A stretch of 64,000 bases of DNA from Pandoraea bronchicola (lineage in GTDB: Bacteria > Pseudomonadota > Gammaproteobacteria > Burkholderiales > Burkholderiaceae). The position numbers and the translations under genes are program-made. The notes beneath the pieces are model-generated. The model was not told where the DNA came from. It made no database searches and worked only from the letters and a program-made list of their open reading frames with translations. Positions within the stretch are counted from its first letter, which is position 1; each line of letters starts with the position of its first letter. The stretch spans positions 62,001 to 126,000 of the forward strand of contig NZ_CABPST010000005.1 of the NCBI RefSeq assembly GCF_902459805.1. Reading direction: 5' to 3'. Of this stretch, positions 41,220 through 49,494 are shown one piece after another.

Positions 41220-41828
41220 ATGACGACTTCGAACATTGCCGTGGATACTCCCTCGCCTTTCGGCACACCCGCGCCTACGCTCACGACCGAGCGCACGATC
41301 TTGCGTCAGTGGCGCACAGACGATCTGCCGCTTTTTGCCGCACTCAACGCCGATCGCGAAGTCATGCGCCATTTTCCGACGACGCTCGATCGGGCCCAGA
41401 GCGACGCCGTCGCCCACCGGCTGGCGCAGCATATCGAGACGCATGGCTACGGCCCGTGGGCGCTGGAGATTCCGGGCGTGACGCCTTTCGCCGGCTTCGT
41501 GGGGTTGATGCGCGTCGGTTTCGACGCCCCTTTCGTGCCGGCGGTGGAGATCGGCTGGCGGCTCGCATCCCCATGGTGGTCGAAGGGATATGCAACGGAA
41601 GCGGCGAGCGCCGCGGTACGGTTCGCGTTCGAAACGCTGGGCCTCGACGGACTGGTTTCGTTCACCGTGCCCGCCAACGTCCGCTCACGAGCGGTCATGC
41701 AGCGTATCGGCATGCGCCACTGCCCGGACGAGGACTTTCTCCATCCGTTGATTCCGCCCGGCCATCGGCTGCGCCGTCACGTGCTGTATCGGCTGGATGC
41801 CAACGAATTGGCGACCGACAAACGATGA
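41220..41828 (+). CDS. GNAT family N-acetyltransferase (RimJ/RimL-like)
   Basis: This 202-residue protein has the GNAT fold. The family start LTTERTILRQWRTDDLPLFAAL lies at about residues 21-42 (core TERTILRQW), the beta-sheet segment EIGWRLASPWWSKGYATEA holds the acetyl-CoA pyrophosphate loop (WSKGYATEA), and the C-terminal NVRSRAVMQRIGM motif is typical of the RimJ/RimL branch. These enzymes acetylate the alpha-amino group of ribosomal proteins or small amines; the substrate here is not known. The MFS gene follows 75 bases downstream on the same strand. Confidence 0.9.
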   Translation: MTTSNIAVDTPSPFGTPAPTLTTERTILRQWRTDDLPLFAALNADREVMRHFPTTLDRAQSDAVAHRLAQHIETHGYGPWALEIPGVTPFAGFVGLMRVGFDAPFVPAVEIGWRLASPWWSKGYATEAASAAVRFAFETLGLDGLVSFTVPANVRSRAVMQRIGMRHCPDEDFLHPLIPPGHRLRRHVLYRLDANELATDKR

Positions 41829-41903
41829 GCGTCGCCTTTACGATTGAAGCGAACGCTTAAATCGTGTGACAATCGGAATCTTTGCGCCAGCCGTTCCCCC
41901 ATC

Positions 41904-43286
41904 GTGTCGCGCGCCGTCATCATCCCGCTCATCATCGCCTGCGCTCTGTTCATGGAGAACATCGACGCCACGGTGATCACTACGTCGCTGCCAGCCATGG
42001 CACGCGATCTGCACCAAGACCCGATCTCACTGAAGATGGCGCTCACCGCCTATGTGGTCGGGCTGGGCATCTTCATCCCGATCTGCGGCTGGGTCTCCGA
42101 CCGCTTCGGGGCGCGTAACGTCTTTCGCACCGCGATCGGCATTTTCATGGCCGGATCGATCCTGTGCGCGTTATCGTTTTCGTTGCCGACGTTCGTGTTC
42201 GCCCGCTTCCTGCAAGGTGTCGGCGGCGCAATGATGGTGCCGGTCGGCCGCCTCGTGATCTTTCGCGCGGTGCCCAAGCATGATCTGGTCAAGGCCATTG
42301 GCTATCTGACGATGCCCGCGCTGCTCGGCCCGGTCATCGGCCCGCCGCTCGGCGGTGCCATTACGGCCTATCTGCACTGGCGCTGGATCTTCTTCATCAA
42401 CATTCCGGTCAGCTTGCTCGGCATCTACCTCGCGGGCAAGTACATCGACAACGAGCGCGGGGGCGACGCCGGCCGCCTCGACACCCTCGGCTTTGTTCTC
42501 TCTGCACTCGGCAGCGGTCTGCTCATGCTGGGGCTGGCGATGATCGGCGAACATCAGGTCGCCGACAGCGTCGTGATCGCCATGTGCGTATTAGGGGCGT
42601 GGTTTGTCTACGCCTACTGGCGGCACGCGAATCGCGTGGAAGCGCCGCTGCTCGACTTCCGTCTCCTGCGCATTCCGACGTTCCACGCCAGTGTCGTCGG
42701 TGGCTCGCTCTTTCGCATCGGTTTGGGGGCAGTGCCATTTCTGCTGCCGCTGGCGCTGCAGGAGGGGCTGCAGATGGACCCGTTCGAATCCGGCATGATC
42801 ACCTGCGCGTCGGCGTTCGGTGCGATTTTCATGAAGGCCATCGCGCAACGGGTGCTGGCGAAATTCGGCTTCCGCCGTGTGCTGATCGTCAACGCGGCAC
42901 TGGCAGGACTGGCGCTCTCGTCCTATGGGCTGTTCACGCACGACACACCGGTGCTCGTGATGCTGGGCGTGGTGGCGTTCGGCGGTTTCTTCCCGTCGCT
43001 GCAATTCACCTGCCTGAACTCGATCGTGTACGCCGACATTGCGAGTGCCGACGCGAGCCGTGCAACTAGCCTCGCGAGCGTAGTGCAGCAGTTGTCGCTG
43101 GGATTGGGTGTGACGATTTCGGGGATGGTGCTGCAGGCGAGCAGCCGGCTGGCTGGTCACGAACACCTGACGGCCAGCGACTTCCTCCCGGCGTTCCTCG
43201 TGATCGGGCTGTTCTCGTGGCTATCAATCCCGGTCACCCGCCAGCTACCCGCCGACGCGGGCACGGAGCTGGCAGGCAAACACTGA
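41904..43286 (+). CDS. MFS multidrug exporter, DHA2/EmrB type
   Basis: This polytopic protein of about 460 residues belongs to the drug:H+ antiporter-2 branch. It has the family start FMENIDATVITTSLPAMA, the motif A loop GWVSDRFGARNVF after the second segment, and motif C-like GPVIGPPLGGAI in the fifth. I set the start at a GTG at 41904; an upstream TTG at 41844 is also in frame and neither has a clear ribosome site. No EmrA-like adaptor gene is adjacent, so it probably acts alone in the inner membrane. It ends shortly before a convergent sulfur-transport gene. Confidence 0.88.
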   Translation: MSRAVIIPLIIACALFMENIDATVITTSLPAMARDLHQDPISLKMALTAYVVGLGIFIPICGWVSDRFGARNVFRTAIGIFMAGSILCALSFSLPTFVFARFLQGVGGAMMVPVGRLVIFRAVPKHDLVKAIGYLTMPALLGPVIGPPLGGAITAYLHWRWIFFINIPVSLLGIYLAGKYIDNERGGDAGRLDTLGFVLSALGSGLLMLGLAMIGEHQVADSVVIAMCVLGAWFVYAYWRHANRVEAPLLDFRLLRIPTFHASVVGGSLFRIGLGAVPFLLPLALQEGLQMDPFESGMITCASAFGAIFMKAIAQRVLAKFGFRRVLIVNAALAGLALSSYGLFTHDTPVLVMLGVVAFGGFFPSLQFTCLNSIVYADIASADASRATSLASVVQQLSLGLGVTISGMVLQASSRLAGHEHLTASDFLPAFLVIGLFSWLSIPVTRQLPADAGTELAGKH

Positions 43287-43305
43287 GCCGGGAGCGCCAT
43301 CTCCA

Positions 43306-43341
43306 GCCTTATTTCCGGCCTTATTTCGTGCCTTATTTCGC
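43306..43341. repeat. Triple 12-bp tandem repeat GCCTTATTTCNN(G/C)
   Basis: Three consecutive 12-base units start at 43306, 43318 and 43330, all sharing GCCTTATTTC. Read on the minus strand every unit carries a TAA in the same frame, so the stop codon of the gene at 43333-43755 is backed by two further in-frame stops. Confidence 0.85.
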
Positions 43342-43755
43342 GCTCACGCGGGCGAAACCCGCGTGCAGCGCCATGCCGGCGATCATCGCGACGACAAACA
43401 GCAGCCCTTTGCCGGACCCCGCGCCAAGCAATACGAGCGCCGGGCCCGGGCAAATCCCGGCCATTCCCCAGCCGACACCGAACAGCAACGCGCCGAGCAC
43501 GAGCCGTTTGTCGAGACCGCGCGAGGCAGGCCAGACACGCGGCTCGCCCGTCCACGCCATTGGCCGTGAACGCGCCAGCCGGAATCCGACGAGCCCCACG
43601 GCGATGGCCCCGCCCATGACAAACGCCAGCGACGGATCCCACTTGCCGGTCACATCGAGAAAGCCCAGCACCTTTGCCGGATTGGCCATGCCCGCGAGAA
43701 TCAGCCCAAGCCCGAAGACGAGCCCGCCAGCAAATGCAAAAACCAGCTTCTTCAT
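43333..43755 (-). CDS. YeeE/YedE-type membrane protein, second subunit (DUF6691)
   Basis: This 140-residue membrane protein has four hydrophobic segments. The family marks are [25 protein letters not shown] at the start (core [13 protein letters not shown]) and [16 protein letters not shown] in the second half. Paired proteins of this kind (PmpA/PmpB in BigR operons) are predicted to import or handle reduced sulfur compounds across the inner membrane. The ATG at 43755 overlaps the upstream partner's stop by ATGA. The frame is open to 43869, but the extra residues belong to the partner's antisense frame and are not membrane-like. Confidence 0.85.
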   Translation of the reverse strand: MKKLVFAFAGGLVFGLGLILAGMANPAKVLGFLDVTGKWDPSLAFVMGGAIAVGLVGFRLARSRPMAWTGEPRVWPASRGLDKRLVLGALLFGVGWGMAGICPGPALVLLGAGSGKGLLFVVAMIAGMALHAGFARVSAK

Positions 43756-44198
43756 ACGCCACCTCCCACGTTGAGGACATGCCGCACGACAAACACCGTC
43801 AGAAAGCCGGTCGCCATGAAACACAGCGTGGCGACGAGCGAGCGCCAAGACAATCGAGAGAGACCGCACACCCCATGGCCGCTTGTGCAGCCCGACCCGA
43901 GCCGTGTGCCGAAGCCAACCAGCAAACCGGCCGCGACGAGCATGGCGGTGCCGGCATCAATCTGCGCTTCGGGCACGACAGCCACGGCGCGATACACCCA
44001 AGGCGCTGCCACTAGTCCCGCGATGAATGTGACGCGCCAACCCACATCCCCGGCGCTGGGGCGCAGCAGGCCACCTACGATGCCGGAGATTCCGGCGATG
44101 CGTCCGGCCGCCAGCATGAGCCAGACGGCGGCGAGTCCAATCAGCACGCCACCGGCCAACGCGGTCCACGGCGTGAAATGAAGGGTATCCAGAGTCAT
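43752..44198 (-). CDS. YeeE/YedE-type membrane protein, first subunit
   Basis: This 148-residue membrane protein has four hydrophobic segments and the motif [21 protein letters not shown] (core [12 protein letters not shown]), in which the cysteines are conserved in thiosulfate/sulfide carriers of the YeeE family. It works with the following DUF6691 protein, to which it is coupled by an ATGA overlap. The upstream gene encodes the ArsR-type repressor and the divergent gene a persulfide dioxygenase, so the operon very probably handles sulfide or persulfide stress. Confidence 0.87.
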   Translation of the reverse strand: MTLDTLHFTPWTALAGGVLIGLAAVWLMLAAGRIAGISGIVGGLLRPSAGDVGWRVTFIAGLVAAPWVYRAVAVVPEAQIDAGTAMLVAAGLLVGFGTRLGSGCTSGHGVCGLSRLSWRSLVATLCFMATGFLTVFVVRHVLNVGGGV

Positions 44199-44245
44199 GG
44201 GCGAAGCCTTTCGTCAAGCAAACGTGGCGGTGGGAAACAAAGCCA

Positions 44246-44608
44246 TCAGGATTTCGGACAGAACTGATCGTAGAGGCAAGCCAGCACGGCAAGCACTTCG
44301 CCGTCTGCGACCGAATAGTAGATGCGCTTGCCGTCACGACGCGTTCTCACCAGCGCCTCGGTGCGCAGTACGGCAAGTTGCTGCGAGAGCGTCGGTTGCC
44401 GGATGTCGAGTTGCGCTTCCAGTTCGCCGACGGACAACTCCCCTTGCGTGAGCTGGCACAGAATCAGCAGACGGTCTTCGTTGGCGAGCGCGCGCAGCAG
44501 CGCCGTGGCGTCGCGCGCGGCGGTTCGCAAGCGCGCGATGTCAAGCGGCGCAACGTCTGCGGAGACGCTCGCCCGGCCGACAGGGGATAGCGCAGTCACT
44601 CGAGGCAT
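44246..44608 (-). CDS. bigR: ArsR-type persulfide-responsive repressor (BigR/SqrR-like)
   Basis: This 120-residue protein has a winged helix typical of ArsR regulators, with the recognition helix around QPTLSQQLAVLRTEALV (residues 71-87) and the wing RRDGKRIYYSV. Cysteines lie at 51, 111 and 117. The 66-residue spacing of Cys51 and Cys117 equals that of the sulfide-sensing pair in BigR (Cys42/Cys108) and SqrR (Cys41/Cys107), which form a tetrasulfide link on exposure to persulfide and release the DNA. The downstream membrane genes and the divergent dioxygenase fit this role. The metal-binding pattern of SmtB/ArsR repressors is not evident. Confidence 0.88.
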   Translation of the reverse strand: MPRVTALSPVGRASVSADVAPLDIARLRTAARDATALLRALANEDRLLILCQLTQGELSVGELEAQLDIRQPTLSQQLAVLRTEALVRTRRDGKRIYYSVADGEVLAVLACLYDQFCPKS

Positions 44609-44677
44609 GGCAGGATCGATGCAAATCAGGAAGTCGCGGCGCGACGCGATGTCACGTCGATTGCGTACACTTTACTG

Positions 44678-44702
44678 ATTTATAATATATGAATTGATAA
44701 AT
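44678..44702. promoter_or_regulatory. Candidate BigR-type operator/promoter
   Basis: An AT-rich imperfect inverted repeat has outer arms ATTTAT (44678-44683) and ATAAAT (44697-44702). It lies in the 111-bp gap between the divergent repressor and dioxygenase genes and ends 17 bases before the dioxygenase start, just ahead of its AGGAG site. The position matches BigR sites that overlap the promoter core, but binding is inferred. Confidence 0.6.
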
Positions 44703-44719
44703 TTTTGCAGGAGCCGGTC

Positions 44720-45589
44720 ATGTCAGCCACGCCAGCACACATCGAAGCCTTCTTCGACACCGCTACCGCGACGGTAACGTATGTCGTGTTCGATGCGCCG
44801 GGCGGACACGCGGCGATCATCGATCCGGTGCTCGACTACGATCCCAAAGCGGGCCGCACGCACACGGCGTCGGCCGAGCGTGTCCTCGACTTCGTCGCGG
44901 CACACCAGTTGACGGTCGACTGGATTCTCGAGACGCATGCGCATGCCGATCACCTGTCTGCGGCGCGCTGGCTCAAAGACCATGTGGGCGGGCGCATCGC
45001 CATCGGTGCGCACATCCGCGACGTCCAGCATGTCTTCAAGAAGCTGTTTCATCTGGGCGCCGACGTACCGCCCGACGGCTCGCAATTCGACCACCTGTTC
45101 GACGACGGTGAGACGTTCGCCATCGGCGCATTGCAGGCGCAGGCGATGTTCGTGCCGGGCCATACGCCGGCCGACATGGCCTATCGCGTGGGCGACGCCG
45201 TCTTCGTGGGCGACACGCTCTTCATGCCCGATGTCGGCACCGCACGCTGTGACTTCCCCGGCGGCAATGCCCATACGCTGTTTCGCTCGATTCGCCGACT
45301 GCTGGCGTTGCCCGAGTCGACCCGGCTGTTCATGTGCCACGACTATCCGCCGGCCGGACGCGCGGCGAACTGGCAGACGACGGTCGGCGAGCAGCGCCGG
45401 GCAAACATCCACGTTCACGACGGCATCGACGAGGACGCCTTCGTCGCCATGCGCGAAGCCCGCGACAGGACGCTCGACATGCCGACGCTGATCCTGCCCG
45501 CCGTCCAGGTCAACATTCGCGCAGGCGACATGCCCGCGCCGGAGGCTAACGGCACGCGCTATCTGAAGATTCCGCTCAACGCGCTGTAA
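44720..45589 (+). CDS. Metallo-beta-lactamase-fold persulfide dioxygenase (ETHE1/Blh-like)
   Basis: This 289-residue enzyme has the metallo-hydrolase motif HxHxDH at His73, His75, Asp77, His78 (ETHAHADHLS), a later histidine in VPGHTPADM (about 150), the aspartate in VGDTLFMPD and the His in MCHDYPP. Persulfide dioxygenases use one iron to oxidise glutathione persulfide to sulfite. The divergence from a BigR-like repressor and sulfur-handling membrane genes supports that reading over glyoxalase II. The ATG at 44720 has an AGGAG ribosome site. Its 3' end overlaps the convergent LysR gene by 14 bases. Confidence 0.9.
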   Translation: MSATPAHIEAFFDTATATVTYVVFDAPGGHAAIIDPVLDYDPKAGRTHTASAERVLDFVAAHQLTVDWILETHAHADHLSAARWLKDHVGGRIAIGAHIRDVQHVFKKLFHLGADVPPDGSQFDHLFDDGETFAIGALQAQAMFVPGHTPADMAYRVGDAVFVGDTLFMPDVGTARCDFPGGNAHTLFRSIRRLLALPESTRLFMCHDYPPAGRAANWQTTVGEQRRANIHVHDGIDEDAFVAMREARDRTLDMPTLILPAVQVNIRAGDMPAPEANGTRYLKIPLNAL

Positions 45590-46463
45590 GCTGCTCGGCC
45601 AACGCATCGCGCGCCTGCGTGACCCATCCGGGTTCGCCACGGCGCGGGGGTAGCAGATGAAACTCTGCGTGCGGCAGCGAAGGCAAGCGCCGCCCGGGTA
45701 TCAGCGTCTCGATGCGCGCAAGCGCCGGCCCCGCCGCCGACGCATTCAGGCACGCCACCCCCAGCCCCGCGCTCAACGCCAACTGCAAACCCGCCACCCC
45801 AGACGCCACATGCGCAATCGTGTAAGGCACGCGATGCTCGTCAAGCCATTGCGTGGTAAAGCGGTGCAACGCGCAGGTGTCCGGCAGCACGAGCAGCGGT
45901 AGCGGGGTCCCTTCCCCCAGCACGAAATCGGGCGACGCCACCCAGTCGAGCGACTCTCGCCCCAACGTCCGGGTGCCAGTGACCGTGTCGCGGCCGAGGG
46001 CTTTGCCAAGCACACGCATCGACAGACCGATGTCGAAGTCGCCGCCGTCGTAGCCCGACTCGATCACGCCACTTTTCAGAATCGTCACGTGAATGCGCAG
46101 CGAGGGATACGCCACGCTGAGGTGCCGCAGCATGCGCGCCACGTCGCCTGGGCGAAAGTAATCCGTGATCGCCAGCCGCAACTCGCCCGCGAGCGAGAAC
46201 CCGCGCACGTCGTGCCACGCCCGCTCGGCCTGTGCGATCAACTGCCGCGCATGGGTCAGAAGGCGCTCGCCTGCCGGCGTCGTCGCCACACCTTGCTTAC
46301 TGCGCGTGAACAACGCGACGCCAACGCGTTCCTCGAGCTTGCGAACCTGCTCGCTCACCGACGACTGCGACAGAAACACGCGCGGCGCAGCCGCCGAGAG
46401 GCTGCCCGCTTCGGCCACGGCGACGAAAGTACGCAACTGATCGAAATCGAATCCGGGAGCCAT
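45576..46463 (-). CDS. LysR family transcriptional regulator
   Basis: This 295-residue LysR protein has its helix-turn-helix in residues 6-65 (FVAVAEAGSLSAAAPRVFLSQSSVSEQVRKLEE, core SLSAAAPRVFLSQSSVS) and a typical effector-binding domain from about residue 90. Three ATG codons cluster at 46475, 46466 and 46463; I chose 46463 because the run GGGTGGG lies just ahead of it. It is divergent from the tautomerase gene 121 bases away, which is the likely target. Confidence 0.88.
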   Translation of the reverse strand: MAPGFDFDQLRTFVAVAEAGSLSAAAPRVFLSQSSVSEQVRKLEERVGVALFTRSKQGVATTPAGERLLTHARQLIAQAERAWHDVRGFSLAGELRLAITDYFRPGDVARMLRHLSVAYPSLRIHVTILKSGVIESGYDGGDFDIGLSMRVLGKALGRDTVTGTRTLGRESLDWVASPDFVLGEGTPLPLLVLPDTCALHRFTTQWLDEHRVPYTIAHVASGVAGLQLALSAGLGVACLNASAAGPALARIETLIPGRRLPSLPHAEFHLLPPRRGEPGWVTQARDALAEQLTAR

Positions 46464-46584
46464 CATCCCACCCATTGAAGAAACCGATGGATGGAATCAT
46501 AAATTCCCGCTTTTCCGATGTCAAACCTCTCCCTAGACTGACGTCGTTGTCTTCGCACATCACTCAACCTTTGGGAGTCGCACC

Positions 46585-46986
46585 ATGCCTCACATCGTTT
46601 TGCAACTTTCTGGCACGCCCGACGACACGCTCACCCGCGAGGCCGTGCGCGCCGTGTCGCAATTGACCGTCGACACGCTGCACAAGGCACCCGAGGTGAT
46701 TGCCGTGACCGTTGACTATATTCCGCATGCACGCTGGTTCATCGGCGGTGCGCCGCTGTCGGAACAAGGGAAAAACGCCTTCCATCTGGATATCAGCGTG
46801 ACGGACGAGACCAACACCAAAGCCGAGAAGGCGCAGTTCATCGCACAGGTCTTCGAAACGCTCTCGGGGCTGCTCGGTAACGTGCACACGTGCTCCTACA
46901 TTCATGTCATCGACGCCCGCGCTGCGGCCTATGGATACGGCGGACGCACGCAGGAATTCCGTCATCAGCGCGCGTCGAAGGTGTAA
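46585..46986 (+). CDS. Tautomerase family protein
   Basis: This 133-residue protein starts Met-Pro-His-Ile-Val, so Pro becomes the N-terminal residue after methionine removal, which is the catalytic base of the tautomerase superfamily. The length is about twice that of 4-oxalocrotonate tautomerase monomers and fits the longer branch with a fused beta-alpha-beta repeat. A GGGAG ribosome site precedes it. The divergent LysR gene is a common companion. The natural substrate is unknown. Confidence 0.85.
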   Translation: MPHIVLQLSGTPDDTLTREAVRAVSQLTVDTLHKAPEVIAVTVDYIPHARWFIGGAPLSEQGKNAFHLDISVTDETNTKAEKAQFIAQVFETLSGLLGNVHTCSYIHVIDARAAAYGYGGRTQEFRHQRASKV

Positions 46987-47178
46987 TACCCAACGTTCGC
47001 AGCGATCGGCGAGCCATCCCGATCACGCGCCAACCGCTGCGAACGCCGAGCCTACGGGCTTTTCGGCGAATGGAACGAAACATTTTCAACACTTTCTTAC
47101 GACTATTTGCTTCGTAACGGACGCGTTCCCCTCTTACGATGAAGATGTACCAAAACATCGCTTTCAAAGGGGGCGAAT

Positions 47179-47592
47179 ATGAAAAAACTGACTCTGACCA
47201 TTGCGCTCGTTGCTGCCACGCTCGGCGGTTTTGCCGTGGCACCGGCACATGCCCAGGTGGGCGTTTCGATCAGCATCGGGGCGCCGCCCGCACCGCGCTA
47301 CGAGCCGGTTCCGCCGCCGCGCGTCGGGTATGTCTGGGCGCCGGGATTCTGGGACTGGGACGGCCACCGCCACGTGTGGCACGGCGGCCATTGGGAACTT
47401 GAACGTCCGGGGTATGCCTATCGCGCACCGGCCTGGCATCAGGGTCCGCATGGCTGGGAGCTGAACCGCGGTGGCTGGGATCACGGAGATCGTGGAGATC
47501 ATGGGGATCGCGGAGATCATGGGGATCGCGGCCGGGGACCGGATCGTCACGATGACCACGATCGTGGGAACGGTTACGGTCATCGCGACTGA
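47179..47592 (+). CDS. Secreted YXWGXW-type small protein with GDHGDR repeats
   Basis: This 137-residue protein has a signal peptide (residues 1-25, ending APAHAQ), a Pro-rich segment, then two aromatic repeats of the YXWGXW type (YVWAPGFWDWDGHRHVW around 50-66 and a second at about 80-96 with a Trp-Glu-Leu), and a C-terminal tail of GDHGDR hexapeptides ending with His/Asp-rich residues. Such proteins are periplasmic or surface-associated and of unknown function; the His/Asp tail could bind metal. A terminator follows. Confidence 0.8.
   Translation: MKKLTLTIALVAATLGGFAVAPAHAQVGVSISIGAPPAPRYEPVPPPRVGYVWAPGFWDWDGHRHVWHGGHWELERPGYAYRAPAWHQGPHGWELNRGGWDHGDRGDHGDRGDHGDRGRGPDRHDDHDRGNGYGHRD
47494..47529. 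repeat. 18-bp tandem repeat coding for GDHGDR
   Basis: Two identical copies of GGAGATCATGGGGATCGC sit at 47494-47511 and 47512-47529, preceded by a degenerate half-copy from about 47485. The unit length is a multiple of three, so copy-number change would keep the frame of the gene. Confidence 0.85.
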
Positions 47593-47622
47593 TCCCTTTC
47601 CCTTGTTCCTCAGCATGGCCTG

Positions 47623-47650
47623 TACGCCGGCGCTTATCAGCGCCGGCGTT
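47623..47650 (+). terminator. Stem-loop terminator after the YXWGXW gene
   Basis: An 11-bp perfect stem (ACGCCGGCGCT at 47624-47634 with AGCGCCGGCGT at 47639-47649) has a four-base loop TATC and a short T run. It lies 31 bases after the stop codon. Confidence 0.85.
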
Positions 47651-47813
47651 TTGCTAAGAAAAATCGATTGGTTGGGCGCGCGTGGGTGCGCCGTTATCGT
47701 AGAGAACCCGCTCGCTGCTACCCGCAGCCGGTCCCCGCCAATGTCTGTCCGCCGTTTGCGTTGGCAAGACCGGGACTCGAGACGGATCTACGCAAAACGG
47801 AGCCCAACAGGCC

Positions 47814-48659
47814 ATGCAAAACAAGACTCGCCAACCACGCGCACGACTCACTGTGTCGACTCTCGCTGCCGCGCTGCTTTCGGTCGCGGCCTTCGCGCCC
47901 CTTGCCGCGCACGCCGACAAGCTCGACGACATCAAAAAGGCCGGCGTGCTGCGCGTTGCCACGTTCGACAGCAACCCGCCGTTCGGCTACGTCGACGCGA
48001 AGTCGCACAAGATCGTCGGCCTCGACGTCGACTATGCGAAAGCGCTGGCCGACAAGCTCGGCGTGAAGCTCGAAATCCAGCCGACAAACCCGGCCAACCG
48101 CATTCCGTTCCTCACCTCGAAGAAGGTCGATCTCGTGCTGGCGAACTTCACCATCACAGACGAGCGCGCCAAGCAGATCGATTTCAGCATTCCGTACTTC
48201 TCGTCGGGTCAGCAGTTCCTCGCGAAGAAGGGCACGCTGTCGTCGCCCGATCAACTGAGCGCGCTGCGCATCGGCGCCGACAAGGGCACGACCAACGAAA
48301 TCACGCTGCGAGAGAAATTCCCGAAGGCGACGATCGTGGCGTTCGACGACACGCCGTTCGCGTTCGCCGCACTGCGCACCGGCACGGTCCAGGCGATCAC
48401 GCAGGATGGTCCGAAGCTCGTCGGCCTGCTGGCCAACGTGCCGGACAAGCAGAACTACGAGATCCCGGCGTTCACGATTTCGAACGACTACATGGGCGTG
48501 GGCGTTCCCAAGGGTGAGGCACGCCTGACCGCCTTCGTGAACGATACGCTGCGCGGACTCGAGAAAGACGGCACCGCCGCCAACATTTACGACCGCTGGT
48601 TCGGCCCGAACACGGCCCAGCCGCTTCCGCGTCTGTTCAAGATCGGCGACAAGGCCTGA
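47814..48659 (+). CDS. Amino-acid ABC transporter substrate-binding protein
   Basis: This 281-residue periplasmic protein has a signal peptide (residues 1-34, ending AAHA) and a type II solute-binding fold of the polar amino acid family. Typical stretches are GVLRVATFDSNPPFGYVD near 43-60 (core RVATFDSNPPFGY), GLDVDYAKALADKLGVK, and the hinge region with FTITDERAKQIDFSIPY. It feeds the two permeases that follow in the same operon. Specificity cannot be read from the sequence. Confidence 0.92.
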   Translation: MQNKTRQPRARLTVSTLAAALLSVAAFAPLAAHADKLDDIKKAGVLRVATFDSNPPFGYVDAKSHKIVGLDVDYAKALADKLGVKLEIQPTNPANRIPFLTSKKVDLVLANFTITDERAKQIDFSIPYFSSGQQFLAKKGTLSSPDQLSALRIGADKGTTNEITLREKFPKATIVAFDDTPFAFAALRTGTVQAITQDGPKLVGLLANVPDKQNYEIPAFTISNDYMGVGVPKGEARLTAFVNDTLRGLEKDGTAANIYDRWFGPNTAQPLPRLFKIGDKA

Positions 48660-48738
48660 CGCTTGCCCGTCGGCCTCGCCGGGGCGCACGCGGTGAAAGC
48701 CCCGTGCGCACCCGGCGTTTTGCCTTGGAATTCCCGTC

Positions 48739-49461
48739 ATGATCGACTGGCTCGCCCCGAAATATGTCGGCTGGCTGCTGCAAGGCTTCGGCGTCACGCT
48801 CGCGCTTGCGATTGCCGTGAGCGCCGCCGCCACCTGGCTTGGCTTCGGACTGGCACTCGCACGAGACTCGCGTAACGCACTGCTCGCACGCCCCGCCACC
48901 GCCTTCGTCGCGCTCATGCGCAACACCCCGCTGCTGGTGCAACTGTTCTTCTGGTACTTCGGTGTGTCGGCACTGCTGCCCGCCGGTGCCGTGCTGTGGC
49001 TCTCACAACCTCACCGTTGGCATCTCGTGCTGTTCGACATTCGCTGGCCCACGCTCGAGACGCTCGCCGGCTTCATCGGGCTCACGATCTACACGACGGC
49101 GTTCATCGGCGAAGAAATTCGAGCGGGACTGCGCGGCGTGCCTGCCGGACAGACGCAGGCCGCCGCCGCCCTTGGACTGAGCCGCGTTGCCGTCTTTCGT
49201 CACGTCGTGCTGCCGCAAGCCGTGCGCATCGCCATGCCGCCGTTGTTCGGCCAGTACATGAACGTAGTGAAGAACTCATCGCTGACGATGGCCATCGGGC
49301 TGGCCGAACTGTCGTATGCGTCGCGGCAGGTGGAGACCGAAACGTTCAAGACGTTTCAGGCGTTCGGCATCGCCACGCTCTTCTATATCGGCGCGATTGC
49401 GCTGATCGAAGCCGTGAGTGTCGCCACCACGCATCGTCATGCCGCCGCCCCGTCGCGCTGA
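48739..49461 (+). CDS. Amino-acid ABC transporter permease (HisM/GltJ family)
   Basis: This 240-residue membrane protein has five or so hydrophobic segments and the cytoplasmic coupling loop (EAA motif) GVPAGQTQAAAALGLSRVAVFRH (core QTQAAAALGLSR), which contacts the ATPase. It is followed 33 bases later by a second permease gene. The two permeases make a heterodimeric channel in polar amino-acid importers. No ATPase gene is adjacent. Confidence 0.92.
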   Translation: MIDWLAPKYVGWLLQGFGVTLALAIAVSAAATWLGFGLALARDSRNALLARPATAFVALMRNTPLLVQLFFWYFGVSALLPAGAVLWLSQPHRWHLVLFDIRWPTLETLAGFIGLTIYTTAFIGEEIRAGLRGVPAGQTQAAAALGLSRVAVFRHVVLPQAVRIAMPPLFGQYMNVVKNSSLTMAIGLAELSYASRQVETETFKTFQAFGIATLFYIGAIALIEAVSVATTHRHAAAPSR

Positions 49462-49494
49462 GACAGCCACCCGAGCGACCTCCCGGAAGCCTTC

